Source of the DNA: Pseudoalteromonas caenipelagi
Lineage (GTDB): Bacteria > Pseudomonadota > Gammaproteobacteria > Enterobacterales > Alteromonadaceae
Assembly (NCBI RefSeq): GCF_013140855.1
Contig: NZ_JABBPG010000005.1
Coordinates: 186,001-250,000, forward strand
Length of the DNA stretch: 64,000 nt
Reading direction: 5' to 3'
The notes beneath the pieces are model-generated. The model ran no database searches. It was not told where the DNA came from and saw only the letters and a list, made by a program, of their open reading frames with translations. The translations under genes were made by a program, and so were the position numbers. Positions 9,343 to 18,654 of this stretch are shown one piece after another. Position 1 is the first letter of the stretch, and each line of letters opens with the position of its first letter.

Positions 9343-10572
9343 TTACCTGCGCCTTGATGAACGCTTGTTCAACACTTTTTTCTTATCTCTTTGCTTGCGT
9401 GATTTGTTAGTATTCTTACGATTATCTTTTGGTGCTTTGGTTAAATCAGGTTCGTAACCTGGCAACCATTGTGGTGTAAGGCGTTCATCCAATAATACTT
9501 CTATCTCTTCGAGTAACCACTGCTCATCAATACTCACCAAAGATATCGCGTGTCCTGTTTTACCAGCCCGTCCTGTACGTCCAATGCGATGCACATAATC
9601 TTCAGCCACATATGGCAGCTCAGCATTGATCACATAATCCAAGTCTAAAATATCAATTCCTCTGGCTGCGACATCCGTTGCAACCAGCACTCTAGTTTGG
9701 CCACTTTTAAACTGACTAAGTGCTTTATCTCTGGCTCCTTGCGATTTATCACCATGAATAGCCAGCGTTGCTAAGCCATCTTTATTTAATTCTTGTGCTA
9801 AATCATCAGCCATATTTTTGGTGCGAGTAAACACCAACACTTGTTGCCAATTATTCTTACCTATCAAATAAGACATCAGCTCACGTTTTCTATCTTCATC
9901 TACCGCATAGAATACTTGCTCTACCCGTTGTGCCGCACTGTTTTCTTTATCTACACTGATACGTTTTGGGTCATTTAACCATTGCTTAACGAGCGTCTGT
10001 ACTTGCTCATCGATTGTGGCTGAAAACAGCAAGGTTTGCCGTTGGGTAGGTAAATGGCGCATGATGCGTTTAATCTCACCAATAAACCCCATATCCAAAA
10101 TGCGGTCAGCCTCGTCAAACACCAAATGTTTCACTTGGGCAAGTGATAAGGTGCCTTTAATAAGGTGATCTAGCAGCCTGCCTGGTGTAGCAATCACAAT
10201 GTCTACACCAGCCTTAAGCGCTTTTTCTTGAGGTCCAATATTAGCGCCACCATACAAGCAAGCCACTTTAAGCCCGGTATATTGACCATAACTTTGGGTG
10301 TTTTGTGCCACTTGTTGGGCAAGCTCTCGGGTAGGTGCAACCACTAGGGCCCTTGCAATGCCTAGCTGCTCTGGCACTGCGAGTAGTTGCTGTAAAATTG
10401 GCAGCATAAACGCAGCGGTTTTACCAGTACCCGTTTGTGCTGTTGCAACTAGGTCGCGGCCTTTTAACAACAATGGGATACATTGCTCTTGAACGGGAGT
10501 AGGATTGACAAAATTAAGGTGTTCTAATGCTTGATTAAGCTCATCAGCGAACAAAAAGGCTTTGAATGACAT
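9343..10572 (-). CDS. DEAD-box ATP-dependent RNA helicase, RhlE-like
   Basis: A 409-residue RNA helicase with all core motifs: Q-motif region (NPTPVQEQCI), Walker A AQTGTGKT, PTRELAQQ, TPGRLLDHL, the DEAD box (VFDEADRILDMG), SAT, then helicase domain 2 with VATDVAARGIDI and HRIGRTGRAG. The C-terminal tail of about 40 residues is rich in Lys and Arg, a nonspecific RNA-binding tail. Such proteins act in ribosome assembly or RNA decay, often under cold conditions. The N-terminus (MSFKAFLF) and overall length fit the RhlE group better than DbpA, which has a dedicated RNA-binding domain, but I cannot fix the orthologue. Confidence 0.9.
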   Translation of the reverse strand: MSFKAFLFADELNQALEHLNFVNPTPVQEQCIPLLLKGRDLVATAQTGTGKTAAFMLPILQQLLAVPEQLGIARALVVAPTRELAQQVAQNTQSYGQYTGLKVACLYGGANIGPQEKALKAGVDIVIATPGRLLDHLIKGTLSLAQVKHLVFDEADRILDMGFIGEIKRIMRHLPTQRQTLLFSATIDEQVQTLVKQWLNDPKRISVDKENSAAQRVEQVFYAVDEDRKRELMSYLIGKNNWQQVLVFTRTKNMADDLAQELNKDGLATLAIHGDKSQGARDKALSQFKSGQTRVLVATDVAARGIDILDLDYVINAELPYVAEDYVHRIGRTGRAGKTGHAISLVSIDEQWLLEEIEVLLDERLTPQWLPGYEPDLTKAPKDNRKNTNKSRKQRDKKKVLNKRSSRRR

Positions 10573-10612
10573 AGATGTAATTAAGACAGTCGGTATATAA
10601 CTGGCAGTATAA

Positions 10613-10637
10613 CAAAAGCGCGCTTTAGATGCGCGCT
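10613..10637 (-). terminator. Terminator after the DUF3581 gene
   Basis: Stem AGCGCGC/GCGCGCT with a 7-base loop, followed on the minus strand by TTTTGTT. It lies between the DUF3581 gene and the helicase gene, both on the minus strand. Confidence 0.7.
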
Positions 10638-10654
10638 AGATAATCTATAGTAGG

Positions 10655-11347
10655 CTATAGCGTGTCTTTACGGTTATTGTAATAATCAATTAGGTCATCA
10701 ACCATATCTTGGCAGTAATCACGGATCCCAGATACCAACATATGCTTTTCTCCACGCCCTACTCGCTGGCCTTCACTGAGTAAATTAAATCTAAGAATAA
10801 TTTTCCCACGTTTACCTTCATAGCTAAATTCAGGTGTATCCGCTTCTAGTTCAAGCTCTTTCAGATCTAAAGTATCTAAATGAATGGTCATTGATTCATA
10901 AATAACCATCGGACGAGCAGGATTGATCATCACTTGCTGCTTTGCCATTAAAGGAATAATGACATGAGGAAACGCAGTACCAGAAAACTCAACATAGTTT
11001 TTTGTAAGGCTATCTACTAAGCTTTGACACTGGTTATTCGCACCATCTCGCTTAACACTTAGCATCACTTTGCCTTCAGAGGTGATATCAAACTCTTCAC
11101 CACCAGCAGGAAAGTCCAGTTTAGAAGTTTCATCAACCATTCCTGCGAAAGTAAAGTGCATATTTTCACTTACACCATAGCGTGCAAGCACCAAAGAAAA
11201 TAGCAAATCGCCCGGCACGCAAAACTTTTTCGCATCAACATCGTGCAAAGGATTAAAATCATCCGCCACACGCTTGGCAAATTCACTGCCCTGCTGGCGA
11301 GAGATCACAACCTGATCACCGTCTAGTTGGTAAAATTGACTTAACAT
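10655..11347 (-). CDS. DUF3581 family protein
   Basis: A 230-residue soluble protein that I match to DUF3581, a family I know from Alteromonadales and vibrios; no function is established. There is no signal peptide or membrane segment. The N-terminal half contains FAKRVADDFNPLHDVDAKKFCVPGDLLFSLVLARYG. The pattern NPLH..D....K.....PGDLLF resembles the substrate-binding region of MaoC-type hotdog-fold dehydratases, so a fold of that kind is possible; this is inference. It is monocistronic with its own terminator. Confidence 0.7.
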   Translation of the reverse strand: MLSQFYQLDGDQVVISRQQGSEFAKRVADDFNPLHDVDAKKFCVPGDLLFSLVLARYGVSENMHFTFAGMVDETSKLDFPAGGEEFDITSEGKVMLSVKRDGANNQCQSLVDSLTKNYVEFSGTAFPHVIIPLMAKQQVMINPARPMVIYESMTIHLDTLDLKELELEADTPEFSYEGKRGKIILRFNLLSEGQRVGRGEKHMLVSGIRDYCQDMVDDLIDYYNNRKDTL

Positions 11348-11435
11348 AAACCTTTTCTTTCATGATTATAAAACCGCGCTATGTTAGCAGAATATTACTA
11401 ACTAGAGGTCATATCTGTTTATTTTTATGCATAAT

Positions 11436-11469
11436 AAAAAAAGCCGCATAATACGTTATACGGCTTTTT
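11436..11469. terminator. Bidirectional terminator after gltX
   Basis: Arms GCCGCATAA and TTATACGGC pair with one mismatch and are flanked by seven A on one side and five T on the other. The minus-strand T-run follows gltX, whose stop is at 11492. Confidence 0.8.
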
Positions 11470-11491
11470 CATTAAATATCATTAAGATAAA

Positions 11492-12976
11492 TTATGATTC
11501 AGGAAATTCTCTATATGCTTTTTCGAGCTTTTTGGCCTGCTTTTTAGATACGCCAATGTGCGATAGTGCAACACGTAAGCGTGCACGAGATAAATCAGAA
11601 CCTAAAATTTCCATCGCATCAACCACTGAAGTTGATGACTGTTTTCCTGTAATAGCAACAAAAATTGGCTCTAGGAAATCCTTAATTTTTAACTCATGGA
11701 ACGTCGCAACACTTTTCGCTATCGCAAAGATCTCAGACTTATTCCAGCTTCGGAGACCTTCCAATTGCCAAATAAAGAACTGTAGCGCTTGACGTACAGT
11801 GTCTTCATCAGCTTTTCCTGCCGTTAACAACGCAGGATCGTAGTCAGGCTGACCAGCAACAAAGTGCCCTGCTAAATCAACTAAGTCAGATAAAGTATTA
11901 ATACGTGTTTTAGCCTCAGGTAAAATGCGGCTCAAAGTCTGCGTATTAAACTTCCAATCTACAAAGCGCTGAATTAACTGCTCATCCGTTAAGTTTTCAC
12001 GGATCCACAAACCGTTTAACCAACTTAGTTTATCAACATCGAATACCGGACCACCAAGTGATACACGTTTCATATCAAAATGTTCTATCATTTCTGCTAA
12101 TGTGAACTTTTCACGCTCATCAGGCATAGACCAGCCCATACGACCAAGATAGTTCAATACAGCTTCAGGCAAAAAGCCCATTTCTTTATAGTAGTTGATT
12201 GACGTTGGATTTTTACGCTTTGACAGCTTTGATTTATCTGGGTTACGTAGTAATGGCAAATGACCAAGCACAGGCGCTTGCCAACCAAAATCTTCATAAA
12301 GTTTAAGCAGTTTAGGGGCCGAGTTGATCCACTCTTCACCGCGGAAAATATGGCTGATCTGCATATGGTGATCATCCACAACATTTGCTAAAAAGTACGT
12401 TGGAAATCCATCTGCTTTTAGCAGCACTTGCATATCAACGTTTTCCCAAGGGATCTCAATTTCGCCACGTAGATAATCGTTAAACTTGAATGTGCCTTCA
12501 CTTGGGATCTTCATACGGATCACATAAGGTTTGCCAGACTCAAGATTTGCTTTGATTTCATCGTCGCTAAGCAGTAAACCGCGACCATCGTATTTAGGGC
12601 GCAGGCCTTCTGCCATTTGCTGCTCACGCATTTCATCAAGCTCTTGCGCAGTTGCAAAACAGTAAAACGCTTTACCTTGCTCAACGAGTTGATGCGCATA
12701 TTTTTTATATAAATCGCTACGCTCTGATTGACGGTACGGACCAAACTCACCACCTACATCCGGACCATGATCCCAATTAAGACCTAACCAGCGTAAGCTA
12801 TCCATAATCGCTTGCTCTGACTCAGGTGTACTGCGTACTTGGTCAGTATCTTCGATACGTAAAACAAACTCTCCACCTTGCTGCTTAGCAAAACAGTAGT
12901 TAAAAAGGGCAATATAAGCGGTACCTAAATGCGGATCACCGGTAGGTGACGGTGCAACACGAGTACGGATAGTCAT
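11492..12976 (-). CDS. gltX: Glutamyl-tRNA synthetase
   Basis: A class-I aminoacyl-tRNA synthetase charging tRNA-Glu. The 494-residue product shows the HIGH signature as PHLGTAY (about residues 15-21), the KMSKS-type loop as KLSKRK, and the family segment [11 protein letters not shown]. The length equals the usual bacterial GltX of the discriminating kind. The Zn-binding cysteine cluster present in E. coli GltX is not evident, as in many relatives. It is transcribed after the glutaredoxin-like gene, separated by a palindrome. The start [16 protein letters not shown] is typical. Confidence 0.96.
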   Translation of the reverse strand: MTIRTRVAPSPTGDPHLGTAYIALFNYCFAKQQGGEFVLRIEDTDQVRSTPESEQAIMDSLRWLGLNWDHGPDVGGEFGPYRQSERSDLYKKYAHQLVEQGKAFYCFATAQELDEMREQQMAEGLRPKYDGRGLLLSDDEIKANLESGKPYVIRMKIPSEGTFKFNDYLRGEIEIPWENVDMQVLLKADGFPTYFLANVVDDHHMQISHIFRGEEWINSAPKLLKLYEDFGWQAPVLGHLPLLRNPDKSKLSKRKNPTSINYYKEMGFLPEAVLNYLGRMGWSMPDEREKFTLAEMIEHFDMKRVSLGGPVFDVDKLSWLNGLWIRENLTDEQLIQRFVDWKFNTQTLSRILPEAKTRINTLSDLVDLAGHFVAGQPDYDPALLTAGKADEDTVRQALQFFIWQLEGLRSWNKSEIFAIAKSVATFHELKIKDFLEPIFVAITGKQSSTSVVDAMEILGSDLSRARLRVALSHIGVSKKQAKKLEKAYREFPES

Positions 12977-13012
12977 GGTGTTTCTCTTTAAATTTCTGAC
13001 AATAGATGATGG

Positions 13013-13034
13013 GCGGTTATGCTAGCATAACCGC
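13013..13034. terminator. Perfect 22-bp palindrome between grx-like gene and gltX promoter region
   Basis: The half-site is GCGGTTATGCT and the other half is its exact complement. There is no T-run on either side, so this may be an mRNA hairpin that protects or terminates the glutaredoxin-like transcript, or an operator upstream of gltX. Confidence 0.5.
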
Positions 13035-13073
13035 TTGGTAACTCAAATGCTCTCGCGTAGAGAGTGAGTGAAA

Positions 13074-13439
13074 TTATGCGGCTTTTTCAAGCTTTTCTAA
13101 GTAGCTAACAATGTCACTCGATTCATACAACCAAGTCACTTGATTATCTTGCTCTATGCGTAAGCATGGTACTTTTACCTTGCCACCTTGTTGAGCTAGT
13201 TCTTCTCTAAATTGCGGATTGTTTTTCGCATCACGAGTCTCTATTTTGAGCCCTTCGCGCTTGATGGCACGGCGCACTTTGACACAAAACGGACATGCTC
13301 TAAATTGATACAACTTTAAGTTTTGGGTGTGCGCGTCTAATTTTTGCTGTTCATCAGACGGGCGCTTTTTGCTGCGCGGAGTAAATACAAAATCGAGCAA
13401 CAAAATAATGCGCCCTAAAAACCAACGTACAAACTTCAT
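13074..13439 (-). CDS. Glutaredoxin / GST N-terminal domain protein with membrane-proximal N-terminus
   Basis: A thioredoxin-fold protein of about 121 residues with a CPFC redox motif (ACPFCVKVRRAIK), the cis-proline segment KVPCLRI, and the C-terminal glutathione-binding turn ESSDIVSYLE. A hydrophobic stretch at the N-terminus (FVRWFLGRIILLLDFVFTP) suggests it is membrane-tethered or membrane-associated. I place the start at 13439 because GGGAG lies five bases before that ATG, whereas an upstream in-frame ATG at 13451 overlaps the ribosome-binding site. Substrate unknown; a glutathione-dependent disulphide reductase role is inferred. Confidence 0.85.
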   Translation of the reverse strand: MKFVRWFLGRIILLLDFVFTPRSKKRPSDEQQKLDAHTQNLKLYQFRACPFCVKVRRAIKREGLKIETRDAKNNPQFREELAQQGGKVKVPCLRIEQDNQVTWLYESSDIVSYLEKLEKAA

Positions 13440-13485
13440 GTTTGCTCCCATTACTAAATTCTAATGGGCGCAATCATATCACAGC

Positions 13486-14463
13486 CTAAAATAATTCAAT
13501 ATCACCTGTTTGATAACTATCCTTAGCGCTATCCATGTTTGAAAAAGCAGTCACTCTGTTGCGGCCGTCTTGTTTAGATTGATACAAAGCTTGATCCGCA
13601 CGATTTACAAAATCTGCAACTTGCGCATTATCTGTCAGTTCAGCAACACCCAAGCTAATTGTGACGCTACCAACCTGTGGAAAACGCGTTGCTGCAATAA
13701 TTGCGCGCACACTATCGAGCTTTTCGATTGCCTTACCTTCATCTTTACAAGGAAATACTATCGCAAACTCTTCGCCTCCATAGCGGAAAACATAATCGCC
13801 AATACGAAAATTACTTTTTAGCAACTGTGCCACCAGCAATATCACCTCATCACCAATAACATGACCATGATTATCATTAACGTATTTGAAATGATCTATG
13901 TCTGCCATCGCTATATACCATTTCACATCATTACCATGCTCCCTGACCAACCACGCTTCTTTTCCAGCGACGATATCCATTACTTTTTCATCAAATGTTT
14001 GACGATTTAATAGTTGGGTAAGGGGGTCAATTCTCGCGTACTGCAAAGTAGCAAGTTGATGCACATAGATATTTAAAACGTGATTGAGCACATTGTGCTC
14101 CGAAGTGGGTATGATAGCGCTATTATCTACTGCCAAAAAACCCAGTATCAAACCTTGATAACGCACCGGCAGTATTTGCATCTGCGCTAAACTAAGTAAT
14201 TGTACATCATGGTTTAGTTTATTTAAGCGCCCAACAAGTGCCGGTACATCTAATTGTTCATCAAGCCACTGCTCACTTGAGGTAAATATTGCGCAAGGTG
14301 TTTGTTGTATTGATAGGCTTTTACTGAAATAAAACGCAAACAAACTAGCTTCAGCAAGCGCGGCGCTGAGGATACTGGCTAAGCATTTATCAAGCATATG
14401 TTCACTGTTTTGTGACACAAGTTGAATTGTCCATTCATAGCCACACGATGAGACCTTACTCAT
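13486..14463 (-). CDS. GGDEF-domain diguanylate cyclase
   Basis: Makes cyclic-di-GMP from two GTP. The 325-residue protein has a C-terminal GGDEF domain (about 145-305) with the active-site motif RYGGEEF. The inhibitory I-site RxxD (RIGD) lies five residues before it, so product inhibition should be intact. The N-terminal 140 residues have no membrane span and look like a GAF-type sensory domain, which is inference. Metal- and substrate-binding residues around ADIDHFKYVNDNHGH are canonical. GAGGAAATAA precedes the ATG. It lies downstream of proB on the same strand, about 75 bases away. Confidence 0.93.
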   Translation of the reverse strand: MSKVSSCGYEWTIQLVSQNSEHMLDKCLASILSAALAEASLFAFYFSKSLSIQQTPCAIFTSSEQWLDEQLDVPALVGRLNKLNHDVQLLSLAQMQILPVRYQGLILGFLAVDNSAIIPTSEHNVLNHVLNIYVHQLATLQYARIDPLTQLLNRQTFDEKVMDIVAGKEAWLVREHGNDVKWYIAMADIDHFKYVNDNHGHVIGDEVILLVAQLLKSNFRIGDYVFRYGGEEFAIVFPCKDEGKAIEKLDSVRAIIAATRFPQVGSVTISLGVAELTDNAQVADFVNRADQALYQSKQDGRNRVTAFSNMDSAKDSYQTGDIELF

Positions 14464-14537
14464 TTATTTCCTCAGATAGTACAGAGTAAGTATAATCTTA
14501 GCGTAAGGTTCTCATTTTGCACGTGTTTAAGATAACT

Positions 14538-15638
14538 TTACAGCAGCACCATATCATCTCTATGGATCACAACACTGGACGCTTTATAACCGAGAGCCGA
14601 AGCAATTTCAGCGCTATGACAGCCCTTTATAGTATCTAGCTCTCGTTCAGAAAAGCCACATAACCCTTTAGCAATAATTTGCCCACCACGATTAGTGACA
14701 GTCACAAGGTCACCTCTGACAAACTGCCCTGATACACCAACGACGCCTTTGGCTAATAAGCTTGCACCTTGCATTACAATTGCTTTGCACGCCCCATCAT
14801 CCATTGTAACAGTGCCAGTAGATTTTGGTGCCGATAACAACCACTTTTTACGACCTTCTACAGGAGCGTCAAAACGCATAAACGTGGTACTTTGCGCCTC
14901 TTTTGCCATGATTTTTAGCACAATATTTTCTTCACTGCCTTTGGCTATCACCGTCTCAATACCGGCACGCTGCGCAATATCTGCCGCTTGCAACTTAGTT
15001 GCCATACCACCTGTGCCCAAGGTAGTACCGCTGCCTCCCGCTAATGCGCGTAAGTCATCATCTATACGGTGCACGTGCGCTATTAATTCAGCCTCAGGGT
15101 TAGTACGTGGGTCTGCAGTGAATAAACCGACTTGATCAGTTAACAGAAGCAGTTTGCCGGCGTTAGCTAAAATAGCCACCATCGCGGATAAGTTGTCGTT
15201 GTCACCTACTTTGATTTCGCTGGTTGCAACGGCGTCGTTTTCATTAATAATAGGGATCACTTGATGCTTTAGCAGCTGTGTAAGTGTGTCTCTGGCCGTT
15301 AGATACCGTTCACGGTGCTCTACGTCCGCTCGGGTAAGTAACATTTGCGCGACAGGAATATCATACAAAGCAAACAAGGTTTGCCATAAATGGATAAGTT
15401 GACCTTGCCCTATGGCTGCCAACATTTGTTTCTCTGAAATAGAATCGCCACAGGGCTGAGCTAATTGCGAACGGCCAGCAGCAACGGCACCACTCGAAAC
15501 CAGTACGATTTGATGACCTTGCTTTTTTAGTTCGGCACACTGACGAACCAACTCAACCATGCGTGGCTTGTTTAAGTGGATACCACCCGCAGTAAGCACA
15601 CTAGTTCCCAATTTTATTACTATTATTTGCTGCCCCAT
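14538..15638 (-). CDS. proB: Glutamate 5-kinase
   Basis: Phosphorylates L-glutamate to gamma-glutamyl phosphate, the first step of proline synthesis. The 366-residue protein has the amino-acid-kinase domain (about 1-255; VIKLGTSVLT, SSGAVAAG, INENDAVAT, GTGGMATKLQAA) and a C-terminal PUA domain (about 275-365). Length and motifs match E. coli ProB, including the region where proline feedback acts. proA, the usual neighbour, is not adjacent; the next gene is the diguanylate cyclase. Confidence 0.95.
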   Translation of the reverse strand: MGQQIIVIKLGTSVLTAGGIHLNKPRMVELVRQCAELKKQGHQIVLVSSGAVAAGRSQLAQPCGDSISEKQMLAAIGQGQLIHLWQTLFALYDIPVAQMLLTRADVEHRERYLTARDTLTQLLKHQVIPIINENDAVATSEIKVGDNDNLSAMVAILANAGKLLLLTDQVGLFTADPRTNPEAELIAHVHRIDDDLRALAGGSGTTLGTGGMATKLQAADIAQRAGIETVIAKGSEENIVLKIMAKEAQSTTFMRFDAPVEGRKKWLLSAPKSTGTVTMDDGACKAIVMQGASLLAKGVVGVSGQFVRGDLVTVTNRGGQIIAKGLCGFSERELDTIKGCHSAEIASALGYKASSVVIHRDDMVLL

Positions 15639-15700
15639 TGCCCTATTCCAGTATTTAAAAAAGCAGTTATATCAAAGCCTGTGCGTGGCACAAGTTAATT

Positions 15701-15729
15701 TTGTTCATATATCGATATAGTGCTAGAAT
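15701..15729 (+). promoter_or_regulatory. Predicted promoter with internal palindrome, upstream of small membrane protein
   Basis: TTGTTC (15701-15706) and TAGAAT (15724-15729) are 17 bases apart. The spacer holds a perfect 12-bp palindrome, TATATCGATATA (15708-15719), placed where a repressor could act. The gene start is about 150 bases downstream. Confidence 0.35.
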
Positions 15730-15876
15730 CGCGTGTTATTTACTTGCCTTGTTGCGATAAAGAATAAGCAGTTTTCAAGGTAATAATTAAATGAGATTGT
15801 TCGGTGACTTTTAATGATCAGTATCAATAAGTATTTGTGAAAAAGGCATCACACTGGTAGTCGGGAGATTAGATAT

Positions 15877-16089
15877 ATGAAAGCACATTCAAAACGCAAA
15901 GAACTGATAATGCTGCCACTTTTACTTGTAACGATTGCGTTATGTATCGGTGGTCACTATATATTGCAACCTAACTATCAAGACAGTAACGTCGCCGAAT
16001 ATGCGCTAGCAGCATTGCCATTTTTAATGTTTGCTATCGTACTTATCGCTATCAAGATTGCGATAAAAGCAGATAAGCACGAACAATGA
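15877..16089 (+). CDS. Small two-helix inner-membrane protein
   Basis: A 70-residue protein not recognised as a named family. A basic N-terminus (KAHSKRKE) is followed by one hydrophobic helix (about 11-28), a short polar loop and a second helix (about 41-63), ending with Lys/Asp/His residues. Such proteins often modulate larger membrane complexes, but nothing here shows which. GGGAG lies 10 bases upstream of the ATG. Its TGA stop abuts the TGA of the convergent DUF1543 gene, sharing the palindrome TGATCA. Confidence 0.65.
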   Translation: MKAHSKRKELIMLPLLLVTIALCIGGHYILQPNYQDSNVAEYALAALPFLMFAIVLIAIKIAIKADKHEQ

Positions 16090-16590
16090 TCACAGGATGT
16101 GATAACCAAACCAATCCGGTGACAGGTCCTGATTTTTACCACTTGGCTTTAACGCAATAAAGTACTGCTCATCTAGTAAGTCAATGGCAAAGCAGTCATC
16201 CACGTCATGTAAGTTGTCTTTATGTAGGTGGCTCATGCCATTAAGTAATTGTTGTTTCGCTTTCTCTTTCGCTTCATACTCGTTTTGCGCCACAAATAAA
16301 GCAAAATCGTGTTGTTCAGCTAAACGTTCAGGTACATAAGCCCCCATATTCACAAAATACAGTTTTTGGGTCTGCGCTGGCTGCTCTTTAACAAGGCTAA
16401 CTTCATACCCATCAACATGACTGATAGCGACATAAGAGTCCATGTGCACTGCGGCGTTATCACCAACCCACTGTGCTTTTAATTTTTGATAGCAATCTTC
16501 TATTTTTTCGCCAATGACAAAACGTACATCGTGCATTTCAATGTGACAGCCACTCACTCGTCCACCCAAATAAACCATAAACAACTGCAT
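16090..16590 (-). CDS. DUF1543 family protein
   Basis: A 166-residue soluble protein with the characteristic DUF1543 opening (LFMVYLGGRVSGCHIEMHDVRFVIG) and central segment (HMDSYVAISHVDGYEV). A second repeat-like half contains LYFVNMGAYVPERLAEQHDF, which echoes the first half. Members are small cytoplasmic proteins of unknown function. No operon partner is obvious. Confidence 0.8.
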   Translation of the reverse strand: MQLFMVYLGGRVSGCHIEMHDVRFVIGEKIEDCYQKLKAQWVGDNAAVHMDSYVAISHVDGYEVSLVKEQPAQTQKLYFVNMGAYVPERLAEQHDFALFVAQNEYEAKEKAKQQLLNGMSHLHKDNLHDVDDCFAIDLLDEQYFIALKPSGKNQDLSPDWFGYHIL

Positions 16591-16696
16591 TGAAAGTTTC
16601 CTTTTTAACTACAAACTTCAATCATATCATTATTTTGAGTCCATCTTAAAACTAAGTTATGGTGGTTAACAATAACGATAAAAAATAGGTGATCGT

Positions 16697-18337
16697 ATGA
16701 AACTGTTGGCAGGTCTGGCCGTGCTGATTTGCAGCACCCTTAGCTATGCTCAAACAACCGTAATTCACAATATACAAGGTTACAGCCCTACACTCGAAGG
16801 TGCGTTAAGCACCTTTAATGTGCTGGTGTTTAAAGATGGTAAAGTAGTAAAAACCGGCGAAAAAGACATCATTAAAGAGTTTCCTCAAGCCACTAAAATT
16901 GATGGCAAAGGCCACACTCTTTTACCCGGCTTAATTGATGCTCACGGCCATGTTATCGGTTTGGGTAATAACCTGCTAAGGCTTGATGTCAGAGGCATAA
17001 AATCAGTATCAGCCATTGGTGAAAAGTTACGTGACTATGCCAAACAAGCACCTAAGGGATGGGTTATCGGCAGAGGGTGGGATCAAACTCTTTGGCCTGA
17101 TAAACAGTTTCCAACCGCTAAACAGTTAGACCAGTATGTGAGTGACAGGCCCGTCGTTCTCACCCGGGTAGATGGACATGCCATATGGGTTAATAGTAAA
17201 GCCATGGCGCTTGCTGGCATAGATGCACGCACTAAAGCGCCAGCAGGGGGAGAGATTATTCGCTCATCAGATGGACTCCCCAGCGGTGTTTTTATTGATA
17301 AAGCCGAGCAACTGATAAAAAGTCATATTCCTCCCTCTACAACAGAGCAAAGACAGTTAGCTTTAAATAAAGCAGGCCAACATTTGCTCAGTTTGGGGAT
17401 TACCTCAACCCATGATGCGGGTATTGACTATGCCACTTGGCAATTATATCAACAGCGTGCTGAGCAACATACATTGCCTGTGAGAATTTACGCCATGTTG
17501 AGTGCCAGTGATGAGCGTTTACTACCTATGCTCAAACATGGCGTTATCAAAGAAAAAGCTGATTTTTTGAGTATCCGCAGCGTAAAAATCTATGCGGATG
17601 GTGCGCTTGGCAGTCGAGGAGCTGCGTTATTAGCAGACTATCACGACAGAGAAGGTCACACAGGCCTGATGCTAGAAACACAAGCGCAGCTAGAGTCATT
17701 GCTTAAACAAAGCTTCACTCATGGCTATAGTGCGCATACGCATGCCATTGGCGATAAAGCCAACCGTATAGTGCTTGATAGCTATGAACATATATTTAAA
17801 ACTGTGGGCGGCAAGTTACTACGTAATCGCATTGAACACGCACAAATAGTTCACCCCGATGATATTCCTCGTTTTAAAACGCTCAATATTATCCCTTCTA
17901 TGCAGCCCATTCATGCGACATCCGACATGCATATGGCCGAGCAACGCTTAGATGAACAACAGCTTCGTGGCGCATATGCATGGCAAACGTTCTTAAAGCA
18001 AGGTAGTAAAATTGCAGCTGGTTCAGATTATCCGGTGGAGTTAGCAAACCCCTTCTATGGCTTGCATGCTGCGGTTACTCGCATGTCTCGTGATAACGAA
18101 CCTGAGCAAGGCTGGCGAGCTCAAGAAAAGCTAAATAAAGAGCAAGCATTGCGTGCTTTTACCATTGATGCAGCCTATGCAGCGTTTCAAGAGCACAAGC
18201 TTGGTAGCTTGGAAAAAGGCAAATGGGCAGATTTTATATTAATCGATAAAGATTATTTTAACATTGATGCATCTGACATTGATGACATACAAGTCTTACA
18301 GACATGGTTGGCTGGCAACTTAGCTTACCAGCAATAG
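16697..18337 (+). CDS. Exported amidohydrolase (YtcJ-like)
   Basis: A 546-residue metal-dependent hydrolase of the amidohydrolase-3 group. The signal peptide MKLLAGLAVLICSTLSYAQ predicts export to the periplasm. The metal-binding DAHGHV follows the LLPGLIDAHGH strand. Other family segments are RGWDQTLWP, HTHAIGDKANR, RIEHAQIV and the C-terminal AAGSDYPVE with its metal-ligand Asp. The C-terminal beta-sandwich ends with KLGSLEKGKWADFILIDKD, typical for the class. Substrate unknown; amide or N-acyl hydrolysis is inferred from the family. It is flanked by genes of unrelated function. Confidence 0.9.
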   Translation: MKLLAGLAVLICSTLSYAQTTVIHNIQGYSPTLEGALSTFNVLVFKDGKVVKTGEKDIIKEFPQATKIDGKGHTLLPGLIDAHGHVIGLGNNLLRLDVRGIKSVSAIGEKLRDYAKQAPKGWVIGRGWDQTLWPDKQFPTAKQLDQYVSDRPVVLTRVDGHAIWVNSKAMALAGIDARTKAPAGGEIIRSSDGLPSGVFIDKAEQLIKSHIPPSTTEQRQLALNKAGQHLLSLGITSTHDAGIDYATWQLYQQRAEQHTLPVRIYAMLSASDERLLPMLKHGVIKEKADFLSIRSVKIYADGALGSRGAALLADYHDREGHTGLMLETQAQLESLLKQSFTHGYSAHTHAIGDKANRIVLDSYEHIFKTVGGKLLRNRIEHAQIVHPDDIPRFKTLNIIPSMQPIHATSDMHMAEQRLDEQQLRGAYAWQTFLKQGSKIAAGSDYPVELANPFYGLHAAVTRMSRDNEPEQGWRAQEKLNKEQALRAFTIDAAYAAFQEHKLGSLEKGKWADFILIDKDYFNIDASDIDDIQVLQTWLAGNLAYQQ

Positions 18338-18359
18338 CATTTCCATAGCTGCATTGAGG

Positions 18360-18575
18360 TTATCGTGCTCGATGCAGCTTATATAAATGATAAATATTGA
18401 CCAATGCTAACAACCCATTGGTGAAGGCTACCGGCCATGCATTGATCATTACCCCATAAATGGTGAAACACACACATCCCGTCAAGTTAAACCAACGTAA
18501 CTTAATCACATCGCTCATCATCAGAGAGATAACTAAAAAAACTGAGGCAATGTAGCCTAAATATTCCCAAGTCAT
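18360..18575 (-). CDS. Small three-helix membrane protein, YgjV/SemiSWEET-like
   Basis: A 71-residue protein with three predicted membrane helices (about 5-20, 29-45, 48-65) in the pattern GYIASVFLVISLMM / RWFNLTGCVCFTIYGVMI / AVTNGLLALVNIYHLY. This resembles YgjV-like and SemiSWEET-like proteins, which dimerise to form small-solute pores. A transport role is inferred. It converges on the amidohydrolase gene. Confidence 0.7.
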   Translation of the reverse strand: MTWEYLGYIASVFLVISLMMSDVIKLRWFNLTGCVCFTIYGVMINAWPVAFTNGLLALVNIYHLYKLHRAR

Positions 18576-18654
18576 TTGTTCTCTCCAATTAGTTGGGTTA
18601 GCATAGAGGGTCGCGTAATAACGATATATGTATGGTAAAGCCTAGAATAAAAAA

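Noticed and set aside
14695..15135. Plus-strand open frame inside proB
   Set aside because: Antisense to proB without its own signals.
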